In this document: in pieces, positions 1-11,464 of the stretch
Layout: each line of letters begins with the position of its first letter
Numbering within the stretch: position 1 is the first letter of the stretch
Source: Tetragonia tetragonoides
Lineage: Eukaryota > Streptophyta > Magnoliopsida > Caryophyllales > Aizoaceae
DNA length: 64,000 nt
Direction of reading: 5' to 3'
NCBI GenBank assembly: GCA_038025085.1
Contig: CM076152.1
Location: 40,022,501-40,086,500, forward strand
Made by a program: the position numbers and the translations under genes
Notes under the pieces: generated by a model
Told to the model about the DNA's origin: nothing
The model's database searches: none
The model's input: the letters and a program-made list of their open reading frames with translations, nothing else

Positions 1-1743
1 CGGGATCCCTCAGAGTCTGCAATGTCTACTTGAGGATTCTACCTCCATCAAGGTTTTAATTCTAAATATTTCAGTGTTTCACATATGCCGAGTTTCTAAA
101 TTTTATTTGCTTTTGAAACGTCTTCTTAATATTTGTTGATTCTTTGTTATTGACAGGTAGGAGTTGGTATTGACAATGATTCCGTCAAAGTCTTCCATGA
201 TCATAATGTGTCAATTAAACCTGTGGAAGATCTGTCCAGTCTCGCTAATCAAAAGCTGGGTGGAGTACCCAAGCAATGGAGTCTGTCTAAACTGGTTGAG
301 ACGCTTACTTGCAAACAGGTATTTGGTTGTTACCTTTTGTTTGACTGAATTACTGCCTTATGAAGATTTCTGATTGTGATGGTTTATTCTACTTAGCTGA
401 TTCTCTAAGCATCTTTTATCTGTACGTACCCCAGTTTCTGCTTGTCACATTGTATTTGTCAAGTTCTTTTCACGCCAGATTCAAAATTCTTACCTGGCTG
501 TTCGTTATTTTTGAACTTGATATAAAAGTTAGTATTTGTAGAATGAGGATGTAAAAGGTTTGTAATATGAGCAGGAGAAATTTGTCAGATAGACCAAATA
601 ATTACAAAAGCACAAAAATAGTAAATTGCATAATAAATGGCCTGCTTATATATTCACGTATACTATTTTTGCATATCTTCCATACTTTGAATTTGGTTCA
701 TCTTCTTTATTCATAAATCTCATTTTTCATTACATGATCGTGTCAAATTTCTGCATTGGTTATTATATACTCGTATTTGTGAGGTTCACTTTTCCGAAAA
801 GTTGTCATCTTGTATTTATGAGGACTGATTTTCAGTTGTTTGGTATCCGTTCTGTTGTTCCTGTAAGCCCCCAATTGATTAGCCATGCCAATGAAGCTTA
901 TTCTTTTACCTGTATTTATTAAGGGATAAAAATCAAAATCATTTTTATGAGCCAAGTTCTTTGTGGAACTGATGATTAATTAGTTTGCAGATGTTTAAGT
1001 TTGAACCATTTGAGAACGGATCGATCGCGACCACTACAATAATTATAGTAACTTTTTAGCTACTCCGGTTGCTACATGGGAATATGCCAGTCGGATTCAA
1101 ATTAGATTCTCGTTTGAAACTGTGCTGTAACAGTCTGGTCCTTTCTACTCTGTAGGTTTGTTTTGTGTCATTTCTTGAATCTACTTCAGAGAAGCCTGAT
1201 TACTTTCATTTTGCCTATGCGCTGAGATGTGAGATCTCATCTTATGTATAGAGCAAAAGAAATCTGATGTTGCTAGGAGCAATGAGCATTAGCAGAACTG
1301 TTTTATATTGACTGTTTGTCTTAGGTTTGGTCGTGGCTGAAGCATGGTCCTGAGTCTGTAACTTCTCCTGAATGTCCAAAAAAAAGAGTGAAATATGCTG
1401 ATAATGATAGTTGATTATTTGGTAATGCTATGTGCTTTAGTGTAAGCAAGGTTTACCAATGTATTGAATTACTCGTGCAGCTTCTAAAGCCCAAGAAGAT
1501 TAGGCTTGGGAACTGGGAAACTAGGTGTCTTTCAAAGGCACAGTTACAATATGCTGCAACGGATGCATTTGCTTCATGGTATTTGTATGAGGTACTAATC
1601 CAGAATGAGTTTCCTTTTTTTTTTCTATTATTTTTTCCTGGTTTTGGCACTAAACTAGCCTTCTTATCTACTGTTTTGAACTTCCCCCGCATCAGGTTCT
1701 CAATAGCTTCCCAGATATCTCTGAGAATCAGAACGAGAGCTAA
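1..1743 (+). CDS. Werner-syndrome-like 3'-5' exonuclease, 3' part (5' end outside window)
   Basis: Four coding exons can be joined in frame: 1-52, 157-318, 1481-1591 and 1696-1743, all with GT..AG introns; the third intron boundary falls after a Tyr-Leu-Tyr-Glu stretch. The joined C-terminal part reads IPQSLQCLLED, then VGVGIDNDSVKVF, then WSLSKLVETL, then LGNWETRCLSKAQLQYAATD, and ends SFPDISENQNES followed by TAA. This is the second half of a DnaQ/RNase D fold exonuclease of the WRN type. The Y-A-A-T-D segment is the YxxxD ExoIII motif of the DEDDy class, supplying the catalytic Tyr and last metal-binding Asp. The ExoI (DxE) part must lie upstream of the window. Family members trim 3' ends of DNA or RNA and some plant paralogues act in small-RNA turnover; which applies here cannot be told. 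Intron 2 is long (1.16 kb) and AT-rich. Another DEDDy exonuclease is possible but less likely. Confidence 0.82.
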
Positions 1744-1815
1744 CAAGTATCGATTTCTTCTATACATGCTCGAAATAACATGAAGTTGCGTCTTTCTAAA
1801 GAGCCTCCTGGATCA

Positions 1816-2181
1816 AGGTTCATATAACACAAGGGGTCCAAATGAAATCATGAAGCTGCGGTCCAGCTTATCCGCACCACCATTATAGATCAGCATTCAG
1901 CGCCATGCCATTCTCATAAATTATTTCCGGAAAAGAAGCCTGTTAAGATTGAAGTAATTATTTCGCAACATGTCATAACCATTAGTCATCATTCGAGGTT
2001 CATATAACACAAGGGATCCAAATGAAAGCTGAATCATGAAGCTGCGGTCCAGCTTATCCGCACCACCATTATAGATCAGCATTCAGCGCCATGCCATTCT
2101 CATAAATTATTTCCGGAAAAGAAGTCTGTTAAGATTGAAGTAATTATGTCGCAACATGTCATAACCATTAGTCATCATTCG
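1816..2181. repeat. Tandem duplication of a ~180-bp unit downstream of the exonuclease gene
   Basis: Copy 1 is 1816-1995 (180 bp) and copy 2 is 1996-2181 (186 bp), directly head to tail. They differ by one 6-bp indel (GCTGAA present only in copy 2) and a few substitutions, so the duplication is recent. It starts about 70 bp after the stop codon and so probably lies in the 3' UTR or just beyond it. No reading frame crosses it. Confidence 0.93.
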
Positions 2182-5007
2182 ATTCGATGACGTTCAAACT
2201 GCAAACCTCTCCCTGGAAGACTGGGTGCAATTATTTATGCAGCACTTCATCAGCAATCAAGATATAGAGAAATCTATCAGGAAAGATAGAGGGAGGAGCC
2301 CGAGGAGGTAAAGTCTTCCATGTCTGTATTTAACTCTCATTTGATCCATTCAGTGTATATCTTTGCTGAAATTGAATTTGCCATGGTGGACTGATGGTAG
2401 TGACACTGACAGTACAGTACAGGTCTGACATTTATGATATCTGATTCTGAGAGTTTGCATTTTCAGTTATGAGAAGATGTACCATGTCATCATTCCTATA
2501 TGATGATTTATAATGATAAGAGGACCCATAACATCTTTTATATTTATTTATTTGTTTTTTTTGTTTTTTTTTTTTTGTAAGTTTCCTTTTCCCCTTCCAA
2601 TACCACCTTGAATTTCCTTGTGTTATTGTGTGAATGGTGACTGAAAATTGCCATTGTTGATTCCAGTTTGCATGTGGGTGGGGCCTTTGGTATAATACTA
2701 TCTGATTTCAATGGTCTCCATATTCTCTCCCCTTGACGTGGGGTTGTATCCCATGTGATCAAGGACTCGAGAATATAGAATTCCCTTCTTTCATGTGTGG
2801 GTTCTCCGATAGTTACGAAATTAATGCCATCAAAATCAAACGATCCCTAGTGTAGAAATGGAATTTGCAATATTTCTTTGTGATTTTGAGCGTATTTTTA
2901 TTCATTTCACTTCAATTACATAGAATACACTTTGATTCAATTCAATTCGGTGAATTTCAGTTGATAAAAAAAAAACTCGGCCTTATACACTTCTTTTGGA
3001 TAATTGGAATGATGTATGGCAAACATGTATAAAGTACACCTTTAAATTCGAGTCCTTTCTATAAGAACTCTCAAATGAGCTTTCATAGTAGAAAAAAACC
3101 CTCTTCGGGAGTTCGAGGTCCCCATATCTAGTATGATGAGTGTTATTTTTGAAGACCTCGTAGGATTTGCAAGGCCTAGGATGGTTGTTAGTTAGCTGTT
3201 TATTTTATTTGTTTTTATTTTATTTAGGTTTTGCCTTCCATTGTTACCAAAAAAAAAAACTATTAGAAAAAAACACATATGAACAAGAGACAAAAACGCC
3301 CATAATAATCTCCCAATTTAAAACCACCCATAATGAAAAAAACAACGCTCAAAAAGTACGTCTAACAAGTTTAGAAAAGCAAAGCAAAAGTTTTAAAACA
3401 TAACCTGAAACGATAACACAAACTTATACACTCATTTTTAATCTTAATTAGAAAAAAAAGGGACACAATAAGCATCTTGAAGGCCCTTGAAAATATATTT
3501 ATGGTAATAATGTTTGCCGACACCCTTTTTTTCATCTCAGGGGGAGGGAAAGAAAATCCTATATTTCAATGCAAGGAGCATCAATCAAAACCAAAGGGCT
3601 TTTCTAGCTTTATTTGCTTTCTTATATATTGAAAATGACATCTTCTAAAGTGAGATTACGACATTGTGTTAGATTAATATTGACATCCTCTAGATAATGG
3701 TCCTTGCCTTCTACTATGTATAACCAATCAACAAGGACATATTGTTATTGACATATTAAATATTACACTCTAAAAATGTTGCACTGATTGATTTTAGAAG
3801 TGATTTACTATTTTGGGAGTTATAAAGACGGATTGTTACTCCTTTTAGAAAGATAAATTGATGTAAATAAATTGAATTAGAAATAGGAAATTTTTTTATT
3901 GAGAGCATCTTTATTACTATATTATTATTGTCATTGTCGTCGTGCACATCTAACGAGAGAATTTTATGAACAGAAGCTAACTTTTGATACTTCACTCCAA
4001 GTAAATCATGTAATTAAAAATAGAGAAATTCGAATAATATTTATATATACAATACATATTTTAATTATAACAAATCAATTATTATCCCCTATATATACTT
4101 CATATGGAGTACTTCCATTCTCTTAACCTTCAGAAACAAGCTAGAATTTATACAAGAGATCTAATGATGAATACAATTTCACACATATCTTAATACAATC
4201 TCTAACTAGCTATAGAGTTTGGTAATAATCACATAAATGGATTTAATCACTACTTCAAGTATGCTAAACTGGATTAGCTATCATATAAAGCAGCACAAGA
4301 CATCGATCAATAAGACATGAAGTGCCTCCATAAGAATTTAATTTAGCCTTCATTTTAAGAATGATTCAACTCATATAAAAATGAAATTGGAAAATAAAAT
4401 TTGCAAGATTGGAATGATTTGTTTTTTTTTTTTATTGCAAGGAAGCCACTACCTCTGATGGTAATGAGATTCAATTCCCACAATTTCCGATCATTGTTGT
4501 GAATGAGTAGAGAATGCGCGACTGCGCTATCCACCCTAAACTCAGATTTGAATGAACTATAAAATATGGACTATGGTCTATAATATTTCATACTCTAGAT
4601 TTCAAATGGTAGTATTTTTCTAATCAAACTTTCTCAAGTCAAAACTTTTGTAAGCTTTGACTTTCATCACAAAGTAAATCTATGATAGGAGAAGCTTAAA
4701 TCTCCTCAATACACAAAATGATTATCGATCGAGCTAACTGTTTTCAGTCACTGACACATTTAATTTGTTAATCACATCAACCAATTTCTTAACGGTCTCT
4801 TTGTCTGTTATATTCATGTGGGGGAAAACCGACTTCCCAGCAAGAAATAGGGAAAATGCCCAAAAATTGGGGGGTACCCTAAAAAAACTATTATAATTAT
4901 ACAGCTATAAAGGGCATCTGCCCTTAATTGCACCGACGGAAACAGACGTTTTTCCTTACTTTAGTTCCCCTTACGTCAATTATAGATTGATTGCCCGCTC
5001 TAATTAG
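2182..5007. other. AT-rich intergenic region, no gene seen
   Basis: No reading frame here has plausible coding character. It contains homopolymer T/A runs (around 2560-2576 and 2966), short low-complexity stretches, and near 4910-4930 a small inverted repeat, GGGCATCTGCCC. The first few hundred bases may hold the 3' UTR and polyadenylation site of the exonuclease gene. Confidence 0.6.
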
Positions 5008-5197
5008 TTTTTTTGGTTCACGACCAAGGGTATCCATCGTCGACTATAGTGACTATTTTCCGCACTGGTTTGTAGGTACCTTAAAGGGTGGGATATCTGG
5101 TCAAAGAATTTTAAGCTGCTCCATGTCCAATGCGAGATTCGAACCCTCGACCTTGGTTAAGGATGGATGAATCTCTATCACTCAACCACACATCCTT
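5008..5197 (-). mobile_element. tRNA-derived SINE (minus strand), degenerate target duplication
   Basis: Read on the minus strand, the element begins AAGGATGTGTGGTTGAGTGA, which resembles a pol III A box. About 40 bp later it has GGGTTCGAATCTC, a clear B box. It ends in a short A tail, seen as T's at 5008-5014. Flanks GCTCTAATTAG and AGCTAATTTTAG may be a diverged target-site duplication. It is not a tRNA gene because no cloverleaf can be completed around the boxes. Its sequence differs from the other SINE family in the window (15.3 and 38.0 kb). Confidence 0.6.
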
Positions 5198-5401
5198 AGC
5201 TAATTTTAGTTAGTAATCTACATTCTTCGAGTAGTGATTTAAGCTCTGCCAACTTAAAGAAGATTTTCTTTTTGAGGGGATTTAATATAAGCAAAATCGC
5301 AAAAACTTGAATGCGGCCGCCTCAAGCTGCTGCCGCGTGTAGTGACGTCATTTTTTTTTATTTATATTTTCTTGTTCCAGCGTCGGTCATGGCCATTCCG
5401 T

Positions 5402-5533
5402 GTCTGTGGTATCAGTTTTAATATCTGTGGTATCAGTTTTTGAAAGTGTGGTATCAATTTTAATATCTGCGGTTTTAGTTTAAATATCTGTGGTATTAGT
5501 TATAACGTATGTGGTATCTATTGTATTAGTTTT
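5402..5533. repeat. 21-bp tandem repeat array with GGTATCAG core (array A)
   Basis: The box GGTATCAG or a close variant begins at 5408, 5429, 5450, 5471, 5492 and 5513, an exact 21-bp period over six units. The unit consensus is roughly TGTGGTATCAGTTTTAATATC. Extra boxes at irregular spacing follow (5523, 5543). The same box at the same pitch recurs at 6887-6929 and, inverted, at 6371-6413 and 6968-7052, so this belongs to one larger element. Confidence 0.9.
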
Positions 5534-5835
5534 TGAATGTGTGCTATCAGTGATATTTTTGTTTCAGTGAGCATTAGAATCAGTTAAGTTCATAGTTTGT
5601 CATATCTCAAACTGCATCAAGTTAGAAATCCGACAGAGTTTCCTTTGAATTTGGGCATCCCAAGTTATCGATTTTTCAAAAACATTTTCAAACAGAAAAT
5701 TACTACAAAATCAACTCTAGTCTTCTAACCAAATCCAAGGTTTCATTGCCACATCCACTCATACCATCTTTAAAACATAACAAAAACATACATGATATGA
5801 AATATATGATATCAGGTCACCAAACTTGATACTAA

Positions 5836-6022
5836 GGCCCTGTTCTTTTCGTCGATTCCATGTTGCATTCCGTTCCGTTCCGTTCCGTTCCAATCTGTTC
5901 CGTTCCGTTCCGCGCTGCATTCTGTACTTTATTTTGTCTCACATATTTTTGAATTTTCCGTGCTGCGCCGTTCCGTTCCGTTCCTCACCGTCCCGCACCA
6001 TTACGTTGAAGAGAACAGGGCC
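5836..6022. mobile_element. Tourist-like (PIF/Harbinger) MITE with TAA target duplication
   Basis: The element has terminal inverted repeats, GGCCCTGTTCTTTTC at the left and GAAGAGAACAGGGCC at the right, each flanked by TAA (5833-5835 and 6023-6025). Length is 187 bp with no coding capacity. This fits the Tourist class, whose TSD is TWA. The interior is rich in CCGTT units (CCGTTCCGTTCCGTTCC), as in many 'GGCCCTGTTC' plant MITEs. The insertion site is itself a GATAC box: rejoining the flanks gives TTGATACTAAAGC. Confidence 0.88.
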
Positions 6023-6370
6023 TAAAGCAAATACTTGATGAAGTTCTATTCATAAGATAAAACTAAAACACCGGTTTGTTGTTTGAGTGACTAAAAAACA
6101 CATCTAGCAATATACTAAAACATTTACAACTTTAGTTCCATAATTTTTTCATTCCTCTTTTTTCTTTTCCTTTTTCTTGGCCTCAGTAACTTGCTTTTTT
6201 TTCTTCTTTCTCCTTCTTCTTCTCTTATGCTTTTTGCTGCTTCTTTTCCTTAACTTCTTTCTTGTGCTCTTCGGCAATCATGTTGATTAATGTACGCTTA
6301 GTGTCCTTGAAAGCCCTCACTTTTTAAAGCATTGCATCTCTGCAATTTGGAATTATAGTAATTAAAATAT

Positions 6371-6798
6371 GATACCTCAAGCAAACAATATGATACTAGA
6401 CACACTGCATTTGATACTAGATAGCATATGCGTGTTAGGAAGTTACACTTGCTTGTGTATGCACTTGTTTGACAAAGTATGATACCTCAAGCAAACAATA
6501 TGACACTAGACACACTGCATTTGATACTAGCTAGGATGCGTGTGTTAGAAATTGATACTTGCTTGTGTATGCACTTGCTTGACAAAGTATGATACCTTAA
6601 GCACACAATATGATACTAGACACACTGCATTTGATACTAGCTAGCATGTGTGTGTTAGAAAGTGAGACTTGCTTGTGTATGCACTTGTTTGACAAAGTAT
6701 GATACCTCAAGCACACTATATGATACTAACACACTGCATTTGATGCTAGCTAGCATGTCTGTGTTAGAAAGTAAGACTTGCTTGTTTGTGTTGAGTGA
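6371..6798. repeat. Four tandem copies of a 110-bp unit built on GATAC boxes
   Basis: Units begin at 6371, 6481, 6591 and 6701, an exact 110-bp period; the last is slightly shortened. Each unit contains three GATAC(C/T) boxes, in the first unit at 6371, 6392 and 6413 (21-bp steps), followed by a segment with TGTTAGAAAGT and CTTGCTTGTGTATGCACTTG. The boxes are the reverse complement of the GTATC boxes of array A, so the 110-bp unit is a higher-order repeat of the same motif. Confidence 0.93.
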
Positions 6799-6879
6799 AT
6801 ATTCAATAAGTAAAAATAAATACTACATTGATGAAATATAACACAAGACACAAAACAGAAACATATAGCTGTGTTGAAA

Positions 6880-7072
6880 TGTTTGTGGTATTAGTTGTAG
6901 TTCCTGTGGTATCAGTTTAAATATATGTGGTATTAGTTTTCATGTTATCTTAACCACATAAAAAACCGATACTTAAAAGCAAAAAGCTGATACTTTTGAG
7001 AGGAAATATGATATGTCTAGGTAACAATCTGATACCTCTAAGTTAGAAACAGATACTTATAATCAAGACTCT
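6880..7072. repeat. Facing 21-bp arrays of GTATC and GATAC boxes (arrays B and C)
   Basis: GGTATTAG/GGTATCAG boxes begin at 6887, 6908 and 6929. After a gap of about 30 bp, inverted GATAC/GATAT boxes begin at 6968, 6989, 7010, 7031 and 7052. Both runs keep a 21-bp pitch and point towards each other. No reading frame is present. This looks like a protein-binding array or the non-coding part of a DNA transposon. Confidence 0.88.
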
Positions 7073-7397
7073 GAAAATTCGACCCAAACATAAGCAAAAT
7101 TATTCAATAATCTAAAAAACTTGATTCACCAGAAATTGAATCCCTAACTGTTGAAATAAATCTCAATGTACAATCAATAGTGGAAACAACAATGAATTCA
7201 AAAGTAAACCCTAACTCAATCTAAAACTAGCATAAAGTAGCAAAAATTAAGGCATATTCGCAATTTGTTCCCCATTTTAATGGTAAATTCAAATTCAAAT
7301 GATTACAGAATCACAATAAAAAAAATCAATCATATTGACTAAAATAAAAAACATACTTGTTAATTTTGAATTTGCTTCGCCATGAGATCGATAGAGC

Positions 7398-7455
7398 GCG
7401 AGGAGAGAGAGAGATCGAGAGCGAAGAGAGAGAGAGAGAGGGAGGAGAGAGAACA
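7398..7455. repeat. GA-rich microsatellite
   Basis: Interrupted GAGAGA runs follow the GATAC arrays and precede a T-rich stretch at 7490-7510. A purine-rich tract of this sort often lies in plant promoters or 5' leaders, but no gene starts here. Confidence 0.75.
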
Positions 7456-7957
7456 CGTGAGGTGAGCGAGAGTGAGAAAGTATTTGGGGTTTTGTTTTTT
7501 TTTGTTTAATTGAGCTGGTGGGTTTTCATCTAACCTGATATAATAGGTGCGTGTGTTTGTATTGTTTGGTTATGTCACTAAGAGGCCTCACAGGAGACGA
7601 GTCGTAAGAAAATTTAAACGATCAGTTTTCAATAAAATAATAATCACTATTATTTATTTGGTGCGAAAATGTCAATAAAATAATGATCACTTTTTAGTAA
7701 GTTTGTGTTCCCAGAAGACCATAACAACACAACAACAATAAAAATAAAATAAAATCATTTTCTTAATCATCAAAAAATCCGTCACTGTTCAGATACCTTG
7801 GAGAGCTGAAATTTATACTCATTTTTATTATTGTTGTAGCAATTGTCTCCATCCAACTTAAATTAATCCACATAGATTCATATATGGAATGGGACAATAA
7901 TTATATCCATATAGAATGTGTATGATTTTTAGACTTTACCGGATAAGTTTAATTTAA

Positions 7958-8210
7958 GGGTGCATTCTTTAGAGCTGAACTTATCAGAACTGAATTGAAC
8001 TGAAGTGAATTCAACATCACTGAATTGGACACCATTGAACTGAACTGGACAGCACTGAATTGAATTAAACATAACTTGATATGTGAGACAAAAAGTATGT
8101 TTCTGAACTCAGCACCACTGAACTGAACTGAACATCATTTAACTGAAATTGAAATCACTGAACTAACACCTGAACTGAACTGACCGAGTAAGCTCTAAAG
8201 AACGCACCCT
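7958..8210. mobile_element. Tourist-like MITE with CTGAACTGAA-rich interior
   Basis: Terminal inverted repeats GGGTGCATTCTTTAGAGCT and AGCTCTAAAGAACGCACCC differ at one position and are flanked by TTAA on both sides (7954-7957 and 8210-8213), consistent with a TAA/TTA target duplication. The element is about 252 bp and non-coding. Its interior is a degenerate repeat of ACTGAA/TTGAAC. Confidence 0.85.
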
Positions 8211-8213
8211 TAA

Positions 8214-8431
8214 TGGGGATATCGAGTTAGTTCAATAGTTTTCAGTCAATTCATTGGTGTTCAATTCATCATCAGTTCAGCGGTATGCAATTCACTTATG
8301 TGGTGCTCAATTAAAAAACGTACGGTTTCTCTTCCATTACTATTCAGTTTAGTAGAATTTAATTCAATAGTGTTTAAATCAGTTCAGTGGTATTGAATTC
8401 ATTTCAACTCAACTCTAAAAAACACATAGTC
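8214..8431. mobile_element. Diverged, inverted copy of the neighbouring MITE family
   Basis: Read in reverse complement, this stretch gives TTTAGAGTTGAGTTGAAATG, then GAATTCAATACCACTGAACT, which aligns with the interior of the 7958-8210 element. No intact terminal repeat remains. The two copies lie back to back in opposite orientation and could fold together. Confidence 0.6.
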
Positions 8432-11400
8432 ATTAACATCCACATACATATTGCTAATTGAAATTTGGAATTCCTTGATTTTAAGATGAGATATATATAC
8501 ATATTTAGAATTAAACAGAGTCAATAGTACTTCAACTACTTAAAATGGATTAATGGTACCATCTCCATGTTACAATGATGTGTTACTCAACTAGAGTGCC
8601 TCTCTTGGTGTACTTTTGAGGACAACAAAGGATATGGATATGGACATGGACAAGGATTTTTGCATAAACAATAGTGAAAATCAATCCAGGCCACCACCGT
8701 TAGTACAATATTATGTCTAGCTTATTTTATATGGACTTAATTCACCATTAATTAAAGACATTATAGTGAAAACATTATTTTCGGATATGAAAAGTAATTT
8801 TAAAAAAGATTTAGTCCCTTAATCTACCCTGGACCAAAAATACCCGAGTTTTTGTCCTATTTGTCCTATATGTGACCCCCAAGATCGATGTATAGATATA
8901 TAGCTCAAATTAATGAAATTGGCTACACCGAGCAATCAAGCTGATGTTTAATCAATTTAGTGGGGCAATCTCCAAATTAATAATGTCATTTCAGATTATG
9001 ATCACATATATACATCCACCGTATTTAAGTACCAAGAACAATTCTCTCATATCAACAGAAATGCCGTCCATGATTTGAAGTGTCTGCTGGGACAAATTAA
9101 GGACAATAATGGTTCCTTTCATGGACTCCATCAAGTCATCAAAACAAAGGTCACCTTATCATCAATCACCTGATATTCTTCTATCTATTTCATTTTGTAG
9201 GAAAATTTGTAGCCAAGAGTTTCTGATTTTAAACGAGTCGTAGAAAATAATCTCAAGTTATGAATTTACGTAAAATAATCTTAATTTTAAATTGTGTTAC
9301 ACGAAATGTATCTTAGTTAATGGTGTTAGTTTTTCCGTTGATTATTTCATTATAAAAGGTGTAAGTGTAAGAGGTCTGACTAGTGACTAGTGAGTAGTGA
9401 CCAGTCCCATTATCCATGCTGCGCAACTTGTACCTTCCAAGAAGGGAAGAGGGGACAAAATCTAACTTTTCATACCACTAAATTAAGCAAAATTATACTA
9501 AACCAAATTGATTGTTTTTAGTATAAGTATCTGTGTATTGGGATTGCTGTTTTGAAAAATAGTAAATACTTTACAACTCTTTTTCCCCACTAAGGAAGGC
9601 AACTGGTCTGGAACTCATCAATGTACATAGTACAACAATCAATTTGTTTATGGACTTTAGTCTCCATAGAAAATATTACTCTACTAATAATACCAGTCCA
9701 AGTCTTTTTTTGCGCATGTTGTACAAAAATAGTATGTAGTATAACCTCACTCAGTAGCTAGCATTTATATACAGTGAAAGGTAAAATCATAAGGATCGTG
9801 CGTGGTTCGCACATAAGAAATAAGAAATGTTCACAAAAACGACTCATACGAGGCGGTATTATGCAAAACTATTGAGTAGTGTTGGTGGTGGCCTAGTTTG
9901 CTTGTTTATTAATAACATTGTCGTATTTTATTTTTCATTTTCCTTCCCAGAAGGTGCGTGACTAAAATCGCGCTTAAAACACATAATGGATACTGGATAC
10001 TTCATTACTTAATTAATTACCTGTCAAAGTACAAAAATGGTAAAAGGGAGCAAATTTACCGTGTAGTTTATTGGATTTTTACTGTGTAACCAATCTTTAA
10101 TCCCTTTTTTTGCCATCCGTGCTGCTTGTGGTTTACAGAAAAAAGTACTGACTCAAAATGATTATAGACGAACGCATCCAACAAAAAAGGAAAAAAAAAG
10201 AAGAAGAAAGATTATGGCCGAGGACACATTACTCATCTAGATCCCAAAGGAATACACAAACCATTGTTTTCTTGTTCTTCAAATTCATAATTAGATGCTT
10301 ATCTTCTCTTTTGCTTTCGCTTTCTTTTTTTAAGGGTATAAATTAAAGCTAGCTAACTTAGTAACCAAGCTTGATAATCATAACAAAAGCAATGGGCGCA
10401 TGTATCTAAGGTTACGTTGTGATAGAAAGTCCTAGAACTTCAATTATTATCTTCAAACATCCCTACTTTTGCATAGATATATTTTATTTTTAGATCATCA
10501 TTGATGTCTTCTACTGTTCTACTTATGGTGTATAACTATTTTCATTGTTGGATATGCTAGCTACCCTAGTCCATGAAAAATATAGACCTTAAAATTTATC
10601 TAATTACGGCAGGTTCTGTGTAGGGCGGATCTATCCCTTAAAACGTAGAGAAAAGGGAGGAAAAAAGGAAATGTAAGATGCCTATTCAATAAATCCGATT
10701 TGTGCCAGTTTTTGGGTACATTATATTGTTAGCAAATTTGTATTACCTCTTTGGAATTAACCAGTTACTTCCATCCTACTGTGTAGTTGGAATTGGAAAT
10801 CTCGAGTGTGAAAGAAGAGCAACAACTTCAATGACAACATGTGCGGGTCACATGGTGCCTAAAATCTGCTAGGAGGAACACGGTTTTCATAGCTGGCATT
10901 TTGGGCCACTAGGACAGTCCAACTAAGTAAACACAATGGCCGAATCCCGTAAAATCTCTCACTATTTAACTATGGGCTTTAGTATAGCTCTTCATTTCCA
11001 TTTTGGGAATAAATTCTTCCAATTCCACCGAATAATGAGCAACATAACTCTACCAACGTTGACAAAGATGAAAGAGTAAGTTTTTTAAATAAAAATAATT
11101 TTTCCTCAATTCTCATTATAAAATTGTACATTTTATAATTATAATTTTAAATTGTAAAAAAGTCATCCTCTTTGATAGTAAGCAGACTTGATCTCAAATC
11201 CATGCCGAGAACAAATGGAGACTACCTGCACCCCAAACTCAAAAATAAAATAAAAATATAAATAACAATGCGATTCAATTTCACAAATAATATACACTGG
11301 TTTATTTTTTATTTTTGAAAGTATTAACTTTTGAAAAGTCAATGCTACAATATCAAAGGGTAATAAAAAAAACTCCTAGAGCAAATTAATCACGCCAAAA

Positions 11401-11464
11401 CAAAATACAATTATGTACCACAAAATAAATTAACTCTATCAATTCTTATTATTATAATTTTCTT
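8432..11464. other. AT-rich intergenic region, no gene seen
   Basis: I see no convincing coding exon. A short frame near 10158 is lysine/arginine-rich low complexity and is not credible. Direct repeats and A/T homopolymers occur throughout. Confidence 0.6.

Noticed and set aside
6371..6798. CRISPR-like array
   Set aside because: Units are contiguous 110-bp tandem copies without unique spacers, and this is a plant nuclear genome.
5300..7620. CACTA (Spm-type) element around the GATAC arrays
   Set aside because: The ends seen nearby (TAGTG at left, CACTA at right) are in the wrong orientation for CACTA termini and no 3-bp duplication matches, so the class is left open.
10158..10346. Short Lys/Arg-rich plus-strand frame
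   Set aside because: A-rich low-complexity translation without splice context, homology or conserved features.
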